This document shows positions 35,203-45,332 of a stretch of DNA of 64,000 bases, in pieces; within the stretch, counting starts at the first letter, position 1; each line of letters starts with the position of its first letter. This DNA is from CAVQCX01 sp963711095 (GTDB taxonomy: Bacteria > Pseudomonadota > Gammaproteobacteria > Chromatiales > Chromatiaceae), in assembly GCA_963711095.1 (NCBI GenBank), contig CAVQCX010000018.1, forward strand, positions 62,001 to 126,000, given 5' to 3'. A program made the translations under genes and the position numbers. The notes under the pieces were generated by a model. That model made no database searches. It was given only the letters and a program-made list of their open reading frames with translations, and was not told the DNA's origin.

Positions 35203-35456
35203 TCTTTGTCTCACTTTTGGCAAGAGCCCGGTCGCCCTAGCCTTTCCGCTTGGCTGCCTCGCATGCGCGCCACGCGGATTCAACTCGCTAGTGCAACAGG
35301 TTGGTTGACTCCGGAAAATACCTGATGCTGCACAACGTAGGTTTTCTGCACGCTCGCCCGGCGAGCAAAAAAGTAATCGAGCCCAACCCCCACACTATGC
35401 ACGTTGACCGCAGACTTCGCGGCAGGCGGATGGGAGCTCCACAGGTGCGCATAAGT
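35203..35456. other. Intergenic, nothing recognised
   Basis: No gene or repeat is recognised here between the radical SAM start and IS91 remnant D. It presumably carries the promoter of the minus-strand radical SAM gene, but no clear -35/-10 pair is visible. Confidence 0.3.
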
Positions 35457-35757
35457 CTCGACCCTGACCCTTGCCGCAACAAACCATCCTCAGCCCCCTG
35501 CTGATGCCGGCCCGGGCAGACCCTAGCGCCGCCCGACGCCTCTGTGCCCGGTTTCCTTTTCCCGCCAGATTCTAGCCCGACAGAGGCCTACGTCAAAGCT
35601 CGAAGTCAATCAGGCGATGGCGGGCAGGGGCTCGTAGGTCAGCGGAATCCGGCCGTTGACCGGCCAGTCGTCGTCTTCGGGTGGGCTCGGGCTGGGTGGG
35701 CTCGGGTCCTAGAGCCCCAGGTGGCGGAGAATGCGCTCGATCACCAGCGGCTCCTGG
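35457..35757 (-). mobile_element. IS91-family remnant D (3' portion)
   Basis: The minus strand encodes 'EPLVIERILRHLGL', a stop, then 'DDDWPVNGRIPLTYEPLPAI' and its stop, and then part of the noncoding end. It lacks the outermost hairpin seen in A, B and C and has no zinc-finger or HUH part. It has the same orientation as remnant C; together they bracket the 19.8-35.2 kb cluster. Confidence 0.8.
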
Positions 35758-36236
35758 GAGGCCTATCGACTACCTACTGACTGCCTCTAAATCCGATGGT
35801 AGACCCCGGCTTTTCGACCCATCAAAAGGTCTGCAGGAGAAAGCCGGTTCGACTGATGCGCCGCTGAGGTGAGCCAGCAAGGGGTTGGCGCCGTCACGGT
35901 AGCCACAGAACTGTATCCACCATCTGGACACGCTCAGGGGACCAATGGTTTTCTGGGGCACGACAAGTGCCAGGGGCCGGGAGGGTAACGCCAGCAGCGT
36001 TGCCGCCATGGCCTTGAGCCTGATGGGTGACTGGTGCGTATTGGTCAGCTGACCGCGCAACCGATACAAGTGAAAACCCGGGCAGCGTATCCAGCGAACA
36101 GGGAGCTTGCCAGACCAAGGCACGGGACCAAAGGGCCTCGGGGAGTGGTGTTGCCACTTGTCAGGAGGCGGCTAATGGGTGACCCCCTTCGCCCCGCGTA
36201 CCGGAAATTATGACTGGAAGAGGCTCTAGCCCCTCC
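35758..36236. other. Gene-poor stretch, no recognised gene
   Basis: Two overlapping minus-strand frames of 117 and 87 codons occur (35770-36123, 35894-36157), but neither resembles a family or has a convincing start. The segment may be a non-coding remnant of a mobile element. Confidence 0.3.
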
Positions 36237-36869
36237 CTAATCCCTTAGCACATAATTATGCTGCTCGATATTTCCCTTGATCGCATACAAGGGTGATTTG
36301 TCAACACGGATCCAGGCGCGAATACCGAAGACACCGAGCTTTTCTCCGTTTCCGACAAAGCGGATGAAGTCTTTATAGGAATTCCAGTTCCAATGCACGT
36401 TGAATGAGAAAGCCTCAAACGTTCCGCGTTGCGGAGGCAAATCCCAGGTCATCACTTTATGTGTGTGAACGGTTTTATTTTGAACGATGTAAAGCTCCCA
36501 TTCATCGTCTGTCGGATTGATCACCTGGGCTTCCACGACATAGGTCTGTGCATTCTGGATCAGGTTGGCCGAGCAATTGACGATCACCGCGATACCAAAC
36601 GGATCGAACAGCCTGAACCGATTCGCCGGCGACCAGATATTACCAAGCTGGAAAGTGTACAGCGTCGGGATCTGCAGCGGTACAGACACACCCCCGGTGT
36701 CACCACCGTCAGTAATAATATCCCCGGACCCAACCAAATCAACAGCCATCTGCTTGACACGCAAGTCCTTTATGGTAGGGCGCGCTGGCAGTACGAGATT
36801 TCCCGTCTGCTTTTGAAATTTCTTGATAATTTCCTGATCTACGTTCGTTGGAGCTTTTTGCATTTTCAT
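36237..36869 (-). CDS. Hypothetical protein, beta-rich
   Basis: 210 residues from the ATG at 36869, with AGGAG 8 nt upstream; a longer frame to 36947 is less likely. It has no signal peptide. It contains many alternating hydrophobic and polar strands ('FGIAVIVNCSANLIQNAQTY', 'TDDEWELYIVQNKTVHTHKV', 'LGVFGIRAWIRVDKSPLYAI'), which suggests a beta-sandwich. No family or catalytic motif is recognised. The gene is more A/T-rich than its neighbours, a hint of transfer. Confidence 0.6.
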   Translation of the reverse strand: MKMQKAPTNVDQEIIKKFQKQTGNLVLPARPTIKDLRVKQMAVDLVGSGDIITDGGDTGGVSVPLQIPTLYTFQLGNIWSPANRFRLFDPFGIAVIVNCSANLIQNAQTYVVEAQVINPTDDEWELYIVQNKTVHTHKVMTWDLPPQRGTFEAFSFNVHWNWNSYKDFIRFVGNGEKLGVFGIRAWIRVDKSPLYAIKGNIEQHNYVLRD

Positions 36870-36888
36870 GTGCAGGGACTCCTCGTGA

Positions 36889-37191
36889 TCAATGGGGTCG
36901 GACTCGATCGATCTCGCTCCTCCTGAATTCGGGCCACTTCCGATCACCTCCGCGGGCTTTAGGCGCCGCTCGCCGACTCAACATCTTCTCGATCCTTACA
37001 CGAAACCGATTGTCCCCCAGCACCCGCGCTCTGTTTGTCGCCTCACGGATCTCCGCTAGGGTATTCTGGCCGATCTCCGCACCGAAGCGCTGTCGATAAC
37101 GCTCGCAACGTGATTCCGCCGACACACCCAGGCTCAGGTATAGCCGGTGGGGTGTCACCAGCGAGCCCCCCTGCCCGAACGTGTTGCGACG
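36889..37191 (-). pseudogene. RAYT C-terminal fragment
   Basis: The frame 'NTFGQGGSLVTPHRLYLSLG' through 'IREATNRARVLGDNRFRVRI' to 'EKMLSRRAAPKARG' matches the C-terminal third of RAYT transposases (the ALG, NGW-like and basic segments). The HUH site and Tyr are missing. A palindromic element (37204-37266) lies at its cut end. Confidence 0.65.
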
Positions 37192-37203
37192 ATAAAAAAC
37201 AAA

Positions 37204-37266
37204 GGTGACAGATATATTTTTCTGTCCACCGGTGACGTTCACGCGAGAAAAAATAATTCTGTCACC
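37204..37266. repeat. GGTGACAGA palindromic element
   Basis: Arms GGTGACAGATA and AATTCTGTCACC enclose A/T-rich DNA with an internal GGTGACG. It is related to the element at 2845-2890. The remaining DNA to 37568 has no recognised gene. Confidence 0.65.
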
Positions 37267-37568
37267 ATTTTCTGGCAACTGCGCCTTTTCCCGACAGAAT
37301 TATCGCAATTCTTCTCCAGACAAATTTCATCGACCCTGTACTCGTTTATTTTTGTAGCCCACGCCCATTATACTGTCATCATAGTCTCTCCGGGTCTATC
37401 CGAATCGGGCTCCAATGCCCGGGCCAGCGCTCGTCCCTGGCGACGAAACCGCCGACGGTCTTCTCCGCGACATCATTAAACGTCTTGTCGCCGGCGGGCC
37501 CACCGCCTTTCCTCAGTTAGCAACGCAGAAAATTCCGTTTGCCCTTTCACGAACCTTACGCTGACAAG

Positions 37569-39926
37569 CTACGTCGGAACCAGGGCAGTATAGATAAACT
37601 CCAAAAATGATCGCGTTGTGTTGCGCCGATCCTCCAGATCGTTGGAAGCCCAATTGTGGTGCGATGGATTAAGTACTGTTCTCCAGTGATGGCACTCTCT
37701 CTCGGTATCATTGGAGATGACGTTGCTGCCCGAGAGGCCTTCGATCTTCGCTTTGAGCTGGGCCCTCTGCAGCCCGAGCCGGGCAATTTGCGCTGCAAAT
37801 CGATAATTGAGCTCTTGCTCGAAGAAAACTCTTAGCGTGCCGAAATCGCATTCATTGGTGGTCCCGTCGGCAAACGCTGTTAAGTCCTCTCTTGCCCTCT
37901 CGTGCTCTGTGCGAATGAATTCCTCCGGGTCCACGGCAACCAATTGGGTGCCATCGTGTCGCGCCTCGAGGGCCAAGAGCCTTAGTCCCGCGAGTTCTCG
38001 ATACTTCTCGAAGAAGCTCGTGATCTCGTGGCTGTAATGGCTGAGCACTATTACCTGGCGGACGCCATCAAGAGTCCGAACCAATTCACCGTGTACCGCC
38101 GTAACCCGAGCGTCGTCGAATGAAGTAAGAGGATCGTCGAGCACAACGATCTGTTCGGCCCGCTCTTGATCCGGCAACTCCTGCAATTGCGTCCAGAAAA
38201 GTGCGAGGGCGAGAGCCCGTCTGTCGGATTCACTAAACACTCTGTCCAGGTCGTGCTCATTGATGAGGATACCGCGGTACGTGACTCGTAGAAAGTAAAT
38301 CGGGGTATGACCTCGGGTGTCCTCGGCGCGCTCCAGGGAGAAATCGCGACTTCCGAAATGCGAGAACCATCGATTCAGGGAGGCGAAAAACCTCTGAAGA
38401 TAGTCGCTCTGGTCAGCACGAAGCCTTTCCTCTAGCGCCGAAATGTCAGTTCTAAGCGTTGTGATTTCCGCAGTCATTTCCCTGTATCGGGAGCACGTCG
38501 CGTCGAGAATGATTCGGGAGAAATTCTTGGACTTTTCCTGTACGGCTCCAAGCACTTGGCTGAGACGAGTCGCTATGGTCTCTGGGTTGGATAACTGCTT
38601 GAAGCCCTGAATCTGGGCGCTGCACAAGCCGAGAGCCTCGTTGTACCGGGTCACCTTGTCCAGCAACACCGCATCGAGAGCTACCGCGTCTGTCACATTG
38701 ACAGGTAGCGTAGGAGTATGGGGAGAGTGTAGCTTCTGCTGGCACGCGGCCTGGACTGCGTCCAACGCTTTCGGGCTCACCGTGTCCCATTGGGCCAAAG
38801 CGGTTTCAACTTCCGCCGCCGCCGCGTCAACTCGACTGCGAGCTTCGTCGAATTCAGTCTTTCCGACAAGTTCGGGGTATACTGCTAACGCTGCCGCGTT
38901 TTGCCCTAAAGTCGCGCGAACCGAGTCTGTTCGTGCCTGGGAGAGCACCCTCACCGCTCCTTCCAGACGGGACTTGACATTGCGCTCATGCCGGTCGAAT
39001 TCTAAATCGAATGCCTGTCGATAGGCGTCTAGCAGCGACGCCGCGTCTTCGGAAAGCACTTGTCCACAGAATTGGCACGCTTCGCCTTTATTTTGGTTGA
39101 GTCCTTCCCGTATCCACCGCTCAGCACCATGTGGCTCTTTGAAAAGGTGTGCGATGTGGTCGGCGACGCGAACCTTGGCCGCCGCGTGCGTACCCTCCAA
39201 CCCGATCGGAAGTGTGTCGTTGACAATCCCGATGGAGCGGGAAAAGTCATCTGTCCAGGTCAGCAAGCGTCCCTCAGAGCGGGCTTGTATGACGCCAATG
39301 TCTTTTTGCTGCTTGAGTAGGGCAGCACGTTCGGTGCGGAGCGTTTGTAGTTTCTCTTCGACATCTTCCTTCGTCCCATTAGGCACCAGCGCTACGAACG
39401 CGGAAATGTCGTCCACGCCCCCGAAGGCATCCCGCTCGAGAGCATTCCTGTCCCTGGTAAGCTGCTGCCGCCTTTGCTTCTTTTCAGCGATCTCGGTGGC
39501 TTTCTGAACGCCCTGTTCTCCGAGGATAAAAGCGCTGAAGCGTTCCTTTGTTGAGCGGGTGAACGCCCGTGCGGAGAAAAGATTATTGTGAAGAAAACCA
39601 TCGTCGAAAACCTTGATCCCTACGCCAGGGGGAAGTCCCTGCATCCATGTATCCCTGTCAAACCGGACCTCGGTTTCACCGGCAGTGTTTGGAATTTGGA
39701 GAGAAAGGCGGATAAGTTGATGGCCACCGTGAGGAGGAATGGTGGTACGCCCCGTTATTAGAGACGTGTTGCCAGAAGAGATGCTGGCGAAGATGTCACC
39801 GATTGTGGATTTTCCATAGGTGTTCCTCCCGTAGACTATCGTTAAGCGGCCGAACTCGACGTGGCCAGCACGGCAGTGCTGGAAGCGCCCCACATTACGG
39901 AGTTCCTGAATCCGCTTGAGCAACAT
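37569..39926 (-). CDS. AAA_13-type ATPase, RloC/PrrC-like (candidate anticodon nuclease)
   Basis: 785 residues. The ABC/Rad50-like ATPase is split by a long coiled-coil insert. Walker A is 'YGRNTYGKSTIG' (residues 32-43), the signature region 'FSESDRR' (564-570), Walker B 'VVLDDPLTSFDD' (594-605) and the H-loop His630 in 'VIVLSHYSHE'. A 'CQFCGQ' pair (284, 287) sits in the coiled coil like the zinc hook of RloC. The C-terminal 140 residues ('CHHWRTVLNPSHHN') hold conserved-looking His and Arg and could be the nuclease, but the PrrC/RloC catalytic triad could not be assigned. It is a probable phage-defence gene without an adjacent restriction system. Confidence 0.8.
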   Translation of the reverse strand: MLLKRIQELRNVGRFQHCRAGHVEFGRLTIVYGRNTYGKSTIGDIFASISSGNTSLITGRTTIPPHGGHQLIRLSLQIPNTAGETEVRFDRDTWMQGLPPGVGIKVFDDGFLHNNLFSARAFTRSTKERFSAFILGEQGVQKATEIAEKKQRRQQLTRDRNALERDAFGGVDDISAFVALVPNGTKEDVEEKLQTLRTERAALLKQQKDIGVIQARSEGRLLTWTDDFSRSIGIVNDTLPIGLEGTHAAAKVRVADHIAHLFKEPHGAERWIREGLNQNKGEACQFCGQVLSEDAASLLDAYRQAFDLEFDRHERNVKSRLEGAVRVLSQARTDSVRATLGQNAAALAVYPELVGKTEFDEARSRVDAAAAEVETALAQWDTVSPKALDAVQAACQQKLHSPHTPTLPVNVTDAVALDAVLLDKVTRYNEALGLCSAQIQGFKQLSNPETIATRLSQVLGAVQEKSKNFSRIILDATCSRYREMTAEITTLRTDISALEERLRADQSDYLQRFFASLNRWFSHFGSRDFSLERAEDTRGHTPIYFLRVTYRGILINEHDLDRVFSESDRRALALALFWTQLQELPDQERAEQIVVLDDPLTSFDDARVTAVHGELVRTLDGVRQVIVLSHYSHEITSFFEKYRELAGLRLLALEARHDGTQLVAVDPEEFIRTEHERAREDLTAFADGTTNECDFGTLRVFFEQELNYRFAAQIARLGLQRAQLKAKIEGLSGSNVISNDTERECHHWRTVLNPSHHNWASNDLEDRRNTTRSFLEFIYTALVPT

Positions 39927-39980
39927 TGTTCCTTTGTGGCGACAGCCGAGCTAAACTGAAGCGGAAATCGTTAGACAGAG

Positions 39981-40301
39981 TCAAATAGGGACAGCATACG
40001 TTTCCTCTTTCCGTATCCGCTTATACATCGACGCCGGATCAAGATCAGCGCCATTCGGCCAGACCACCGCTCCCAGGTCGAGGCGCGCCTCATCGAATAC
40101 GGCCAGATCCTTCAGCGACTCGCAGATACCGCAATCCTGAGCCATCGAAATCGCCGACAAATCGGCTATGCCGCTCGTACCATGCTGAAATGTCCCAGCC
40201 AGCCGGTACCCGGGCAACACAGTTAGCTCTTTGATCCGCCAAGGCGCTGCGGAATTCAGTCCAGCGGGTTCACACGGAGGGGCGGTGATTTGGCGTGACA
40301 C
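39981..40301 (-). CDS. DUF2442-domain protein (copy 1)
   Basis: 106 residues from a GTG at 40301, with GGAAGGG upstream; the longer frame to 40382 is not shared by the paralogue. 'APWRIKELTVLPGYRL' and 'LGAVVWPNGADLDP' with 'MYKRIRKEE' are DUF2442 signatures. The gene is a paralogue of 47405-47725, about 70% identical by eye. Both lie on the same side of a large hrpA copy. DUF2442 proteins are often toxin-antitoxin associated, but no DUF4160 partner is present. Confidence 0.78.
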   Translation of the reverse strand: MSRQITAPPCEPAGLNSAAPWRIKELTVLPGYRLAGTFQHGTSGIADLSAISMAQDCGICESLKDLAVFDEARLDLGAVVWPNGADLDPASMYKRIRKEETYAVPI

Positions 40302-40466
40302 GGGATCCCTTCCTCCATTCACGCTTCCCGATCCGCTACAGGCCATTCGGGAAGACCAAGGGACAGTATATGTACCTACCATAATGTAGCCGAAGCGGTG
40401 AGAGCCCCCAAGTACTACCGAACGGGCTCTGTTTTCCTCCCCAAATTCGGCTCCGCTCCACCCACC

Positions 40467-43400
40467 CTACAACCCCACCTCCCTCAACCACCTCTCAACC
40501 CTCTTCACCGACACCGGATAAGCCGTCCCCAGCTCCTGCGCAAACAGCGACACTCGCAGCTCCTCGTTCATCCACCGCAGCTCCTCCACCCGCTCATCCG
40601 CACGCCCACTGACCCGACAGCGCTCATCCCGCTCCCTCCACTGCTCCAGGATAGCGGCCATCTCCCCCACACGCTGCTGATCCCGCCCCGCAGCATGCCG
40701 CAGCTTCTCTGCCCGCAGGGCCAGTCCCTGAAGATACCGCGGATAGCCCCTCAGATGAACATAGGGCACCTGCTGTAGAAACCCCTTGAACACCAGCCGA
40801 TCGAGCTGGGCGCGCATGTCCTGCACGGAGGGCTGCCAGTTGACCTGGGTGATCCCGGCGAGCGCCTTGCGCACCGCCTGATAGCGGTTGAGGATCTCGC
40901 GCACCAGAGCACAGGCCTGGTCGGCAACCTCCGACAGCCGGGCGCGCCCCTCGTCGATGCGCCGCTCGAATGCCTCCTTGTCCCTGACAGCCGGCCGGTC
41001 CTCCACGAAGTTGAGATCCACGATCAGCCCCACCAGCTCATCCTCCAGCTCCAACTTGCCGGGCACCCCAAGTCCCTGAGGCGCCTCCGCCGCCATCGCA
41101 TACTGCAGCCTCATGGCGAGGGCATCCGGCAGGTTCTTCCTGAGATGCCTCACGTTCTGGGCGAGCCGCAGCATGATGAGCCGGCGCAGGCCCAGCCGGT
41201 GGGCGACCTGTGCCGCCCCCTGGGAATCCAGGACGCGTAGCGCCACGCTGTCCCCTTCGTCCACCAGCGCCGGATAGCCCTGCAGGCGCACCCCGCCGCG
41301 GCTCAGCTCCACCGCCTCGGGCAGCTCGCCGAAGCTCCAGTCCTTGAGCCCGCCGCGCTCCAGCTCCGCGGCCGGGATCTGCCGGAAGGTCTCCCGCGCC
41401 TGCCCCCCGAACCGCTGGCGAAGATCGGCGAGGTCCTGCCCGCTGCCCAGGCTTTGCCCCGCATCGTCCACCACCCGGTAGTGCATCCGCAGGTGCGGCG
41501 GCAGGGCGGACTCGTCCCAGGCATCCTCGGGGACGTGCACATCGCTGAGGCGCCGCATCTCCTCGCCCAGGGCGCGCAGGAAGGGCCGGTCGCCGGGCTC
41601 CAGGCGCTCGGCCAGGCGCCGGGCATAGTCCGGCACCGGCACGAAGTGCTTCCTAAGCGCCTTGGGCAGGCTGCGCAGCAGCGCGGTGATGCGCTCCTCC
41701 AGCAGCCCCGGCACCAGCCAATCGGCACGGTCCTCGGAGACCTGGTTGAGCACCGCCACCGGCACCACCAGGGTGAGGCCGTCGCGGGTCTCGCCAGGCT
41801 CGAAGTGGTATTCCAGCGGCAGGCGCACGCCCGGGAAGCCCAGGCGGTCGGGGAAGCGCTCGGCGGTCACGCCCGCGGCGCTCTGCTGCATCAGGTCCGC
41901 CTCGGTCAGGTGCAGCAGCTTGGGCTGGGCGCCGGTGATGCGCCTCAGCCACTGCTCGAACTGAGCGCCTGAATAGATGCCGGCGGGGATGCGCTTGTCG
42001 TAGAAGTCGAAGAGCGCCTCCTCGCTCACCAGGATGTCGCGCCGACGCGCCTTCTCTTCCAGGTACTGGACCTCGCCGATCAGCTCGGCGTTGTGGCGGA
42101 AGAAGGGGGCGCGGGTGGCGAAGTCCCCTTCCACCAGGGCGAAGCGGATGAAGATTTCCCGGGACTGCACCGGGTCGATGGGGCCGTAGTTGACCTTGCG
42201 CTTGGGGATCAGGGTGAGCCCGTAGAGGCTGACCCGCTCGTAGGCGGCCACCTGGGCGCGCTTGCGCTCCCAGTGGGCCTCGAACCAGGCGCGGTTGACC
42301 AGCTGCCCGGCGGCGGCCTCCACCCACTCAGGCTGGATGCCCGCGATGATCCGCCCGTAGTGCTTGGCGGTCTCCACCCGCTCGCCGGCGACGATCCACT
42401 TGGGCGCCCCTTGGAACAGCCCGGACCCGGGCCAGATCCAGAAGCGCGTGCCCCGCGCTCCCAGATACTCCTTGGTCTCGGTGCGAAAGCCGATGTGCCC
42501 GAGCAGGCCGGTGAGCAGCGAGCGGTGGATCTCCTCGTAGCTGCCCTCCTTTGCGTTGTCCCGGAAGCCCATCTCGTGCATCTGGGCGCGCAGCTGCTGG
42601 TGGATGTCGTGCCACTCCTCCACACGGCTCCAGTTGAGGTAGAGCGTCTGGCAGAGGCGCTGGAACTTGCGCCGCGTCAGGTGCGGGCGCTTCTCCTGCA
42701 GGTGCGCCCAGAGCTTGAGGAAGGCGAGGAAGTCCGACTGCTCGTGGCGGAAGGCGACGTGGGCCTCGTCGGCGGCCTGCTGCTTGTCGAGCGGGCGCTC
42801 GCGCGGGTCCTGGATGCTGAGCGCCGCGGCGATCACGGCGACCTCGCGCAGGCAGTTGCGGTGGGCCGACTCCCAGAGCATGCGCGCGATGCGCGGGTCC
42901 ACCGGCAGGCGCGCGAGCTGGCGCCCCAGGCGGGTGAGGCGCCGGTCGCCGCCGACCGCGCCCAGCTCCTCCAGCAGCCGGTAGCCGTCGCCGATCATCC
43001 GGCTGTCCGGCGGGTCGAGGAACGGGAAGGCCTCGATCTCGCCGAAGCCCAGCACCTTCATCTGCAGGATCACCGAGGCCAGGTTGGTGCGCAGGATCTC
43101 GGGCTCGGTGTAGGGCCGGCGCGCGGCGAAGTCCTCCTCCTCGTAGAGGCGGATGCAGACCCCGGCGGCGACGCGTCCGCAGCGGCCCTTGCGCTGGTCC
43201 GCCGAGGCCTGGGAGACGGGCTCCACCGGCAGGCGCTGCACCTTGCTGCGGTGGCTGTAGCGGCTGATGCGCGCATAGCCCGGGTCGATCACGTAGTGGA
43301 TGCCCGGCACGGTCAGCGAGGTCTCGGCGACGTTGGTGGCGAGCACCACGCGCCGCCCGCCGTGGGTGCGGAACACCCGGGCCTGGTCCTCGGCGCTCTG

Positions 43401-43559
43401 GCGGGCGTAGAGCGGCAGCACCTCGGTGAGGTGCAGGCGGTGCTTGCGCAGGCGCTCGGCGGTCTCGCGGATCTCGCGCTCGCCGGAGAGGAACACCAGG
43501 ATGTCGCCGGGGCCCTCCTCTGAGAGTTCGTCCACTGCTTCCACCGCCGCCTGCTGCAT
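40467..43559 (-). pseudogene. hrpA: hrpA copy 1, 5'-truncated ATP-dependent helicase
   Basis: The frame is open for 1030 codons and intact to the C-terminus, but it begins inside the helicase. Walker A, DEAH and SAT motifs are missing. What remains runs from 'GDILVFLSGEREIRETAERL' (helicase C), 'VVLATNVAETSLTVPGIHYV', 'QRKGRCGRVAAGVCIRLY' and the HA2/OB region to the long C-terminal DUF3418 part. Full HrpA is about 1300 residues. The DNA left of 43560 is unrelated (VapB gene). Positions about 41670-43520 appear identical to 49680-51530. It cannot be an active helicase. Confidence 0.9.
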
Positions 43560-43664
43560 GGATTCTTTGGGCTTGATTGAGCAGGTACCGTGACGCTTGG
43601 AGGCCCCGATCCTTCGGCGTAAACTTAAAGATCGTCACTTCGCCACAACGAGAAAAGACCCAAC

Positions 43665-43949
43665 ATGGTTACCGCCAATCCGATCCGCGAGCAGTTGAAG
43701 CAGGAACTTCATCAGATACCAGACGGCAAGCTTGCCGAGCTCCTGGACCTCGTTCACTACTTTCGGGTAGGCGTCCAGTTGGAACAGCGCGGTAGTGTCA
43801 ACATCGAGCCACTTCCCCCTACCACTGAGGAGCAGCTCCTCGACGAGCTGCGCACCTTTATTTCCAGACCCAACTCCGCACCGCTGGGCGAATTCAGGCT
43901 GAACCTGGAAGGATATCGCTTCGACCGCGAGGAAGCGAATGAGCGTTGA
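43665..43949 (+). CDS. VapB-type antitoxin (DUF2281-like)
   Basis: 94 residues. 'LKQELHQIPDGKLAELLDLV' followed by 'HYFRVG' is the DUF2281-like antitoxin opening, and the C-terminus is polar ('YRFDREEANER'). Its stop overlaps the start of the PIN-domain gene by 11 nt, the classic antitoxin-first arrangement. It lies 105 nt from the truncated end of hrpA copy 1. Confidence 0.82.
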   Translation: MVTANPIREQLKQELHQIPDGKLAELLDLVHYFRVGVQLEQRGSVNIEPLPPTTEEQLLDELRTFISRPNSAPLGEFRLNLEGYRFDREEANER

Positions 43950-44349
43950 GTACTTCCTCGACACGAATATCCTGCTGTACCGCTACTCCGATCAGGATGT
44001 CGACAAACGTCGAATTGCCGCCAATCTGCTTGAGAGCGGACGAGCAATTGCGAGCGCCCAGGTATTAAACGAATTTTGCAATGTGACTCGCAAGAAGTTT
44101 CCGGCCTCTTATGCCAAGATCGAGTCCGCACTGACTGACATTCAGCGGCTATTGCCGATTATGCCGTTGGACTTCATCGATACCCTGAGCGCCGTCCGCA
44201 TCTCGTCCCGCTATGAGTACAGCTATTACGACTCCCTGATCCTGGCATCCGCTGAACGACATGGTTGCCGCGTGGTGCTTACCGAAGATATGCAGAGCGG
44301 TCAGATTTTGGATAGTGGCGTTCGGATTTGGAACCCGTTTTCCATCTAA
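43939..44349 (+). CDS. VapC-like PIN-domain toxin
   Basis: 136 residues. PIN acidic residues are visible: 'YFLDTNILLYRYS' (Asp8), 'VLNEFCNVT' (Glu), and 'YYDSLILASAERHGCRVVLT' with 'EDMQSGQ' (Asp and the C-terminal acidic pair). These bind metal in RNase toxins. It is translationally coupled to the upstream antitoxin. All key residues are present, so it should be active. Confidence 0.9.
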   Translation: MSVEYFLDTNILLYRYSDQDVDKRRIAANLLESGRAIASAQVLNEFCNVTRKKFPASYAKIESALTDIQRLLPIMPLDFIDTLSAVRISSRYEYSYYDSLILASAERHGCRVVLTEDMQSGQILDSGVRIWNPFSI

Positions 44350-44381
44350 CCCGACCTTGTGTGGACGACAAGAAGAGATCG

Positions 44382-45185
44382 GGGACGGAGGGATTAAAAT
44401 TTCACCAATTCGTCTTCTCCCTTTCTCCTTGGCCTTCCCCTTTTCATCTGTCCCGCCTTAATCCCGTAGCGCGACTCAATCTGCTCTCGGAACCTCTCGT
44501 CGCCCACCGGCTGACAGTAGTGGGCTGCTTTTCGCATAAGGCTTAGATCTTCTTCCCTGACTTGGTGCCTGAAAAGCTCTCGATAAGCCTGAGTCCTAGC
44601 CTGATGGTCCGACCCGAGCTTCAGGTATTCTTCGTGAGGCATCAACCAACTCGAATCGCCCCACGCGTTCACGCCATAGCTCGACCACTGGTATTCTTCC
44701 GGTCGGCGCACCATGCCTGCCCGAACCGGATTCAGCTCGATGTAACGAGAGCACGTCAAGAAGTAACGCTCTGATTGGACGAGACTCGACCGATGCCGGC
44801 CTTCCCACAGCGTCCCGGTACGTCGGTATTTCAGATTAATGTATTGCGCGTAGCGGCTGCCCACAACCTTCATTGCCGTCGATATGGATTCAGGCTTTTC
44901 GGGTGTCGCTAGCACATGGATGTGATTCGTCATCAGGCAGTACGTATGGACCTTTACACCGTAGAGCCTAGCCGATTGCGACCACAGCTCCAAATAGAAT
45001 TGATAGTTCTCGGGCTCGATAAAGCAAGCCTCCCGGTTATTTCCTCTCTGCACGATATGGTAAGGCAAGGCCGGAATGTAGTGTCTTGGTCTCCTAGGCA
45101 TCGCAACTCCCTTGCTCTGGTCATAACGAGAGGCTTCACAATAAACAACTACGACGGGTTGTTCAACTTTTAATCCCTCCGTCCC
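44382..45185. mobile_element. Second RAYT gene between inverted 18-bp repeats
   Basis: GGGACGGAGGGATTAAAA (44382-44399) and its exact reverse complement (45168-45185) flank one Y1 transposase gene. The repeats differ from those of the RAYT elements at 5 and 9 kb, so they mark a different REP family. Confidence 0.75.
44394..45101 (-). CDS. REP-associated tyrosine transposase (second type)
   Basis: 235 residues. The opening 'PALPYHIVQRGNNREACFIE', HUH motif 'LMTNHIHVLATP' (His60, His62) and 'SRYAQYINLKYRRTGTLWEG' (Tyr84, Tyr87) with 'YIELNPVRAGMV' define the family. The HUH-to-Tyr spacing equals that of the first RAYT, but the proteins share only the motifs. The C-terminus is basic. The gene appears intact. 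Its stop codon lies within the left inverted repeat. Confidence 0.92.
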   Translation of the reverse strand: MPRRPRHYIPALPYHIVQRGNNREACFIEPENYQFYLELWSQSARLYGVKVHTYCLMTNHIHVLATPEKPESISTAMKVVGSRYAQYINLKYRRTGTLWEGRHRSSLVQSERYFLTCSRYIELNPVRAGMVRRPEEYQWSSYGVNAWGDSSWLMPHEEYLKLGSDHQARTQAYRELFRHQVREEDLSLMRKAAHYCQPVGDERFREQIESRYGIKAGQMKRGRPRRKGEDELVKF

Positions 45186-45192
45186 CTGTCAT

Positions 45193-45332
45193 AGCAGGGC
45201 CGCAGCCTTCGGGACGGTGAAGCCGTGCTGGCGGTGCGGCACCGGGGCCAGGACCTCCTCCTTAGCAGGGCCGCAGGACCTTGGGGACGGTGAAGACGTA
45301 CTGGCGGTGCGGCACCGGGGCCAGGACCTCCT
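45193..45332. repeat. 71-bp tandem duplication inside IS91 remnant E
   Basis: AGCAGGGCCGCAG starts at 45193 and again at 45264; both units continue with the HRQYVFTVPK-coding segment. It is a local duplication at the broken 3' side of the transposase fragment. Confidence 0.75.

Noticed and set aside
35770..36157. Group II intron or IS-borne gene
   Set aside because: No reverse transcriptase, domain V-like hairpin or transposase motif could be found; left as unassigned DNA.
42093..43523. 476-codon open frame opposite hrpA, repeated at 50104-51654
   Set aside because: It is a mirror frame of hrpA; its conservation simply follows the identical hrpA tract.
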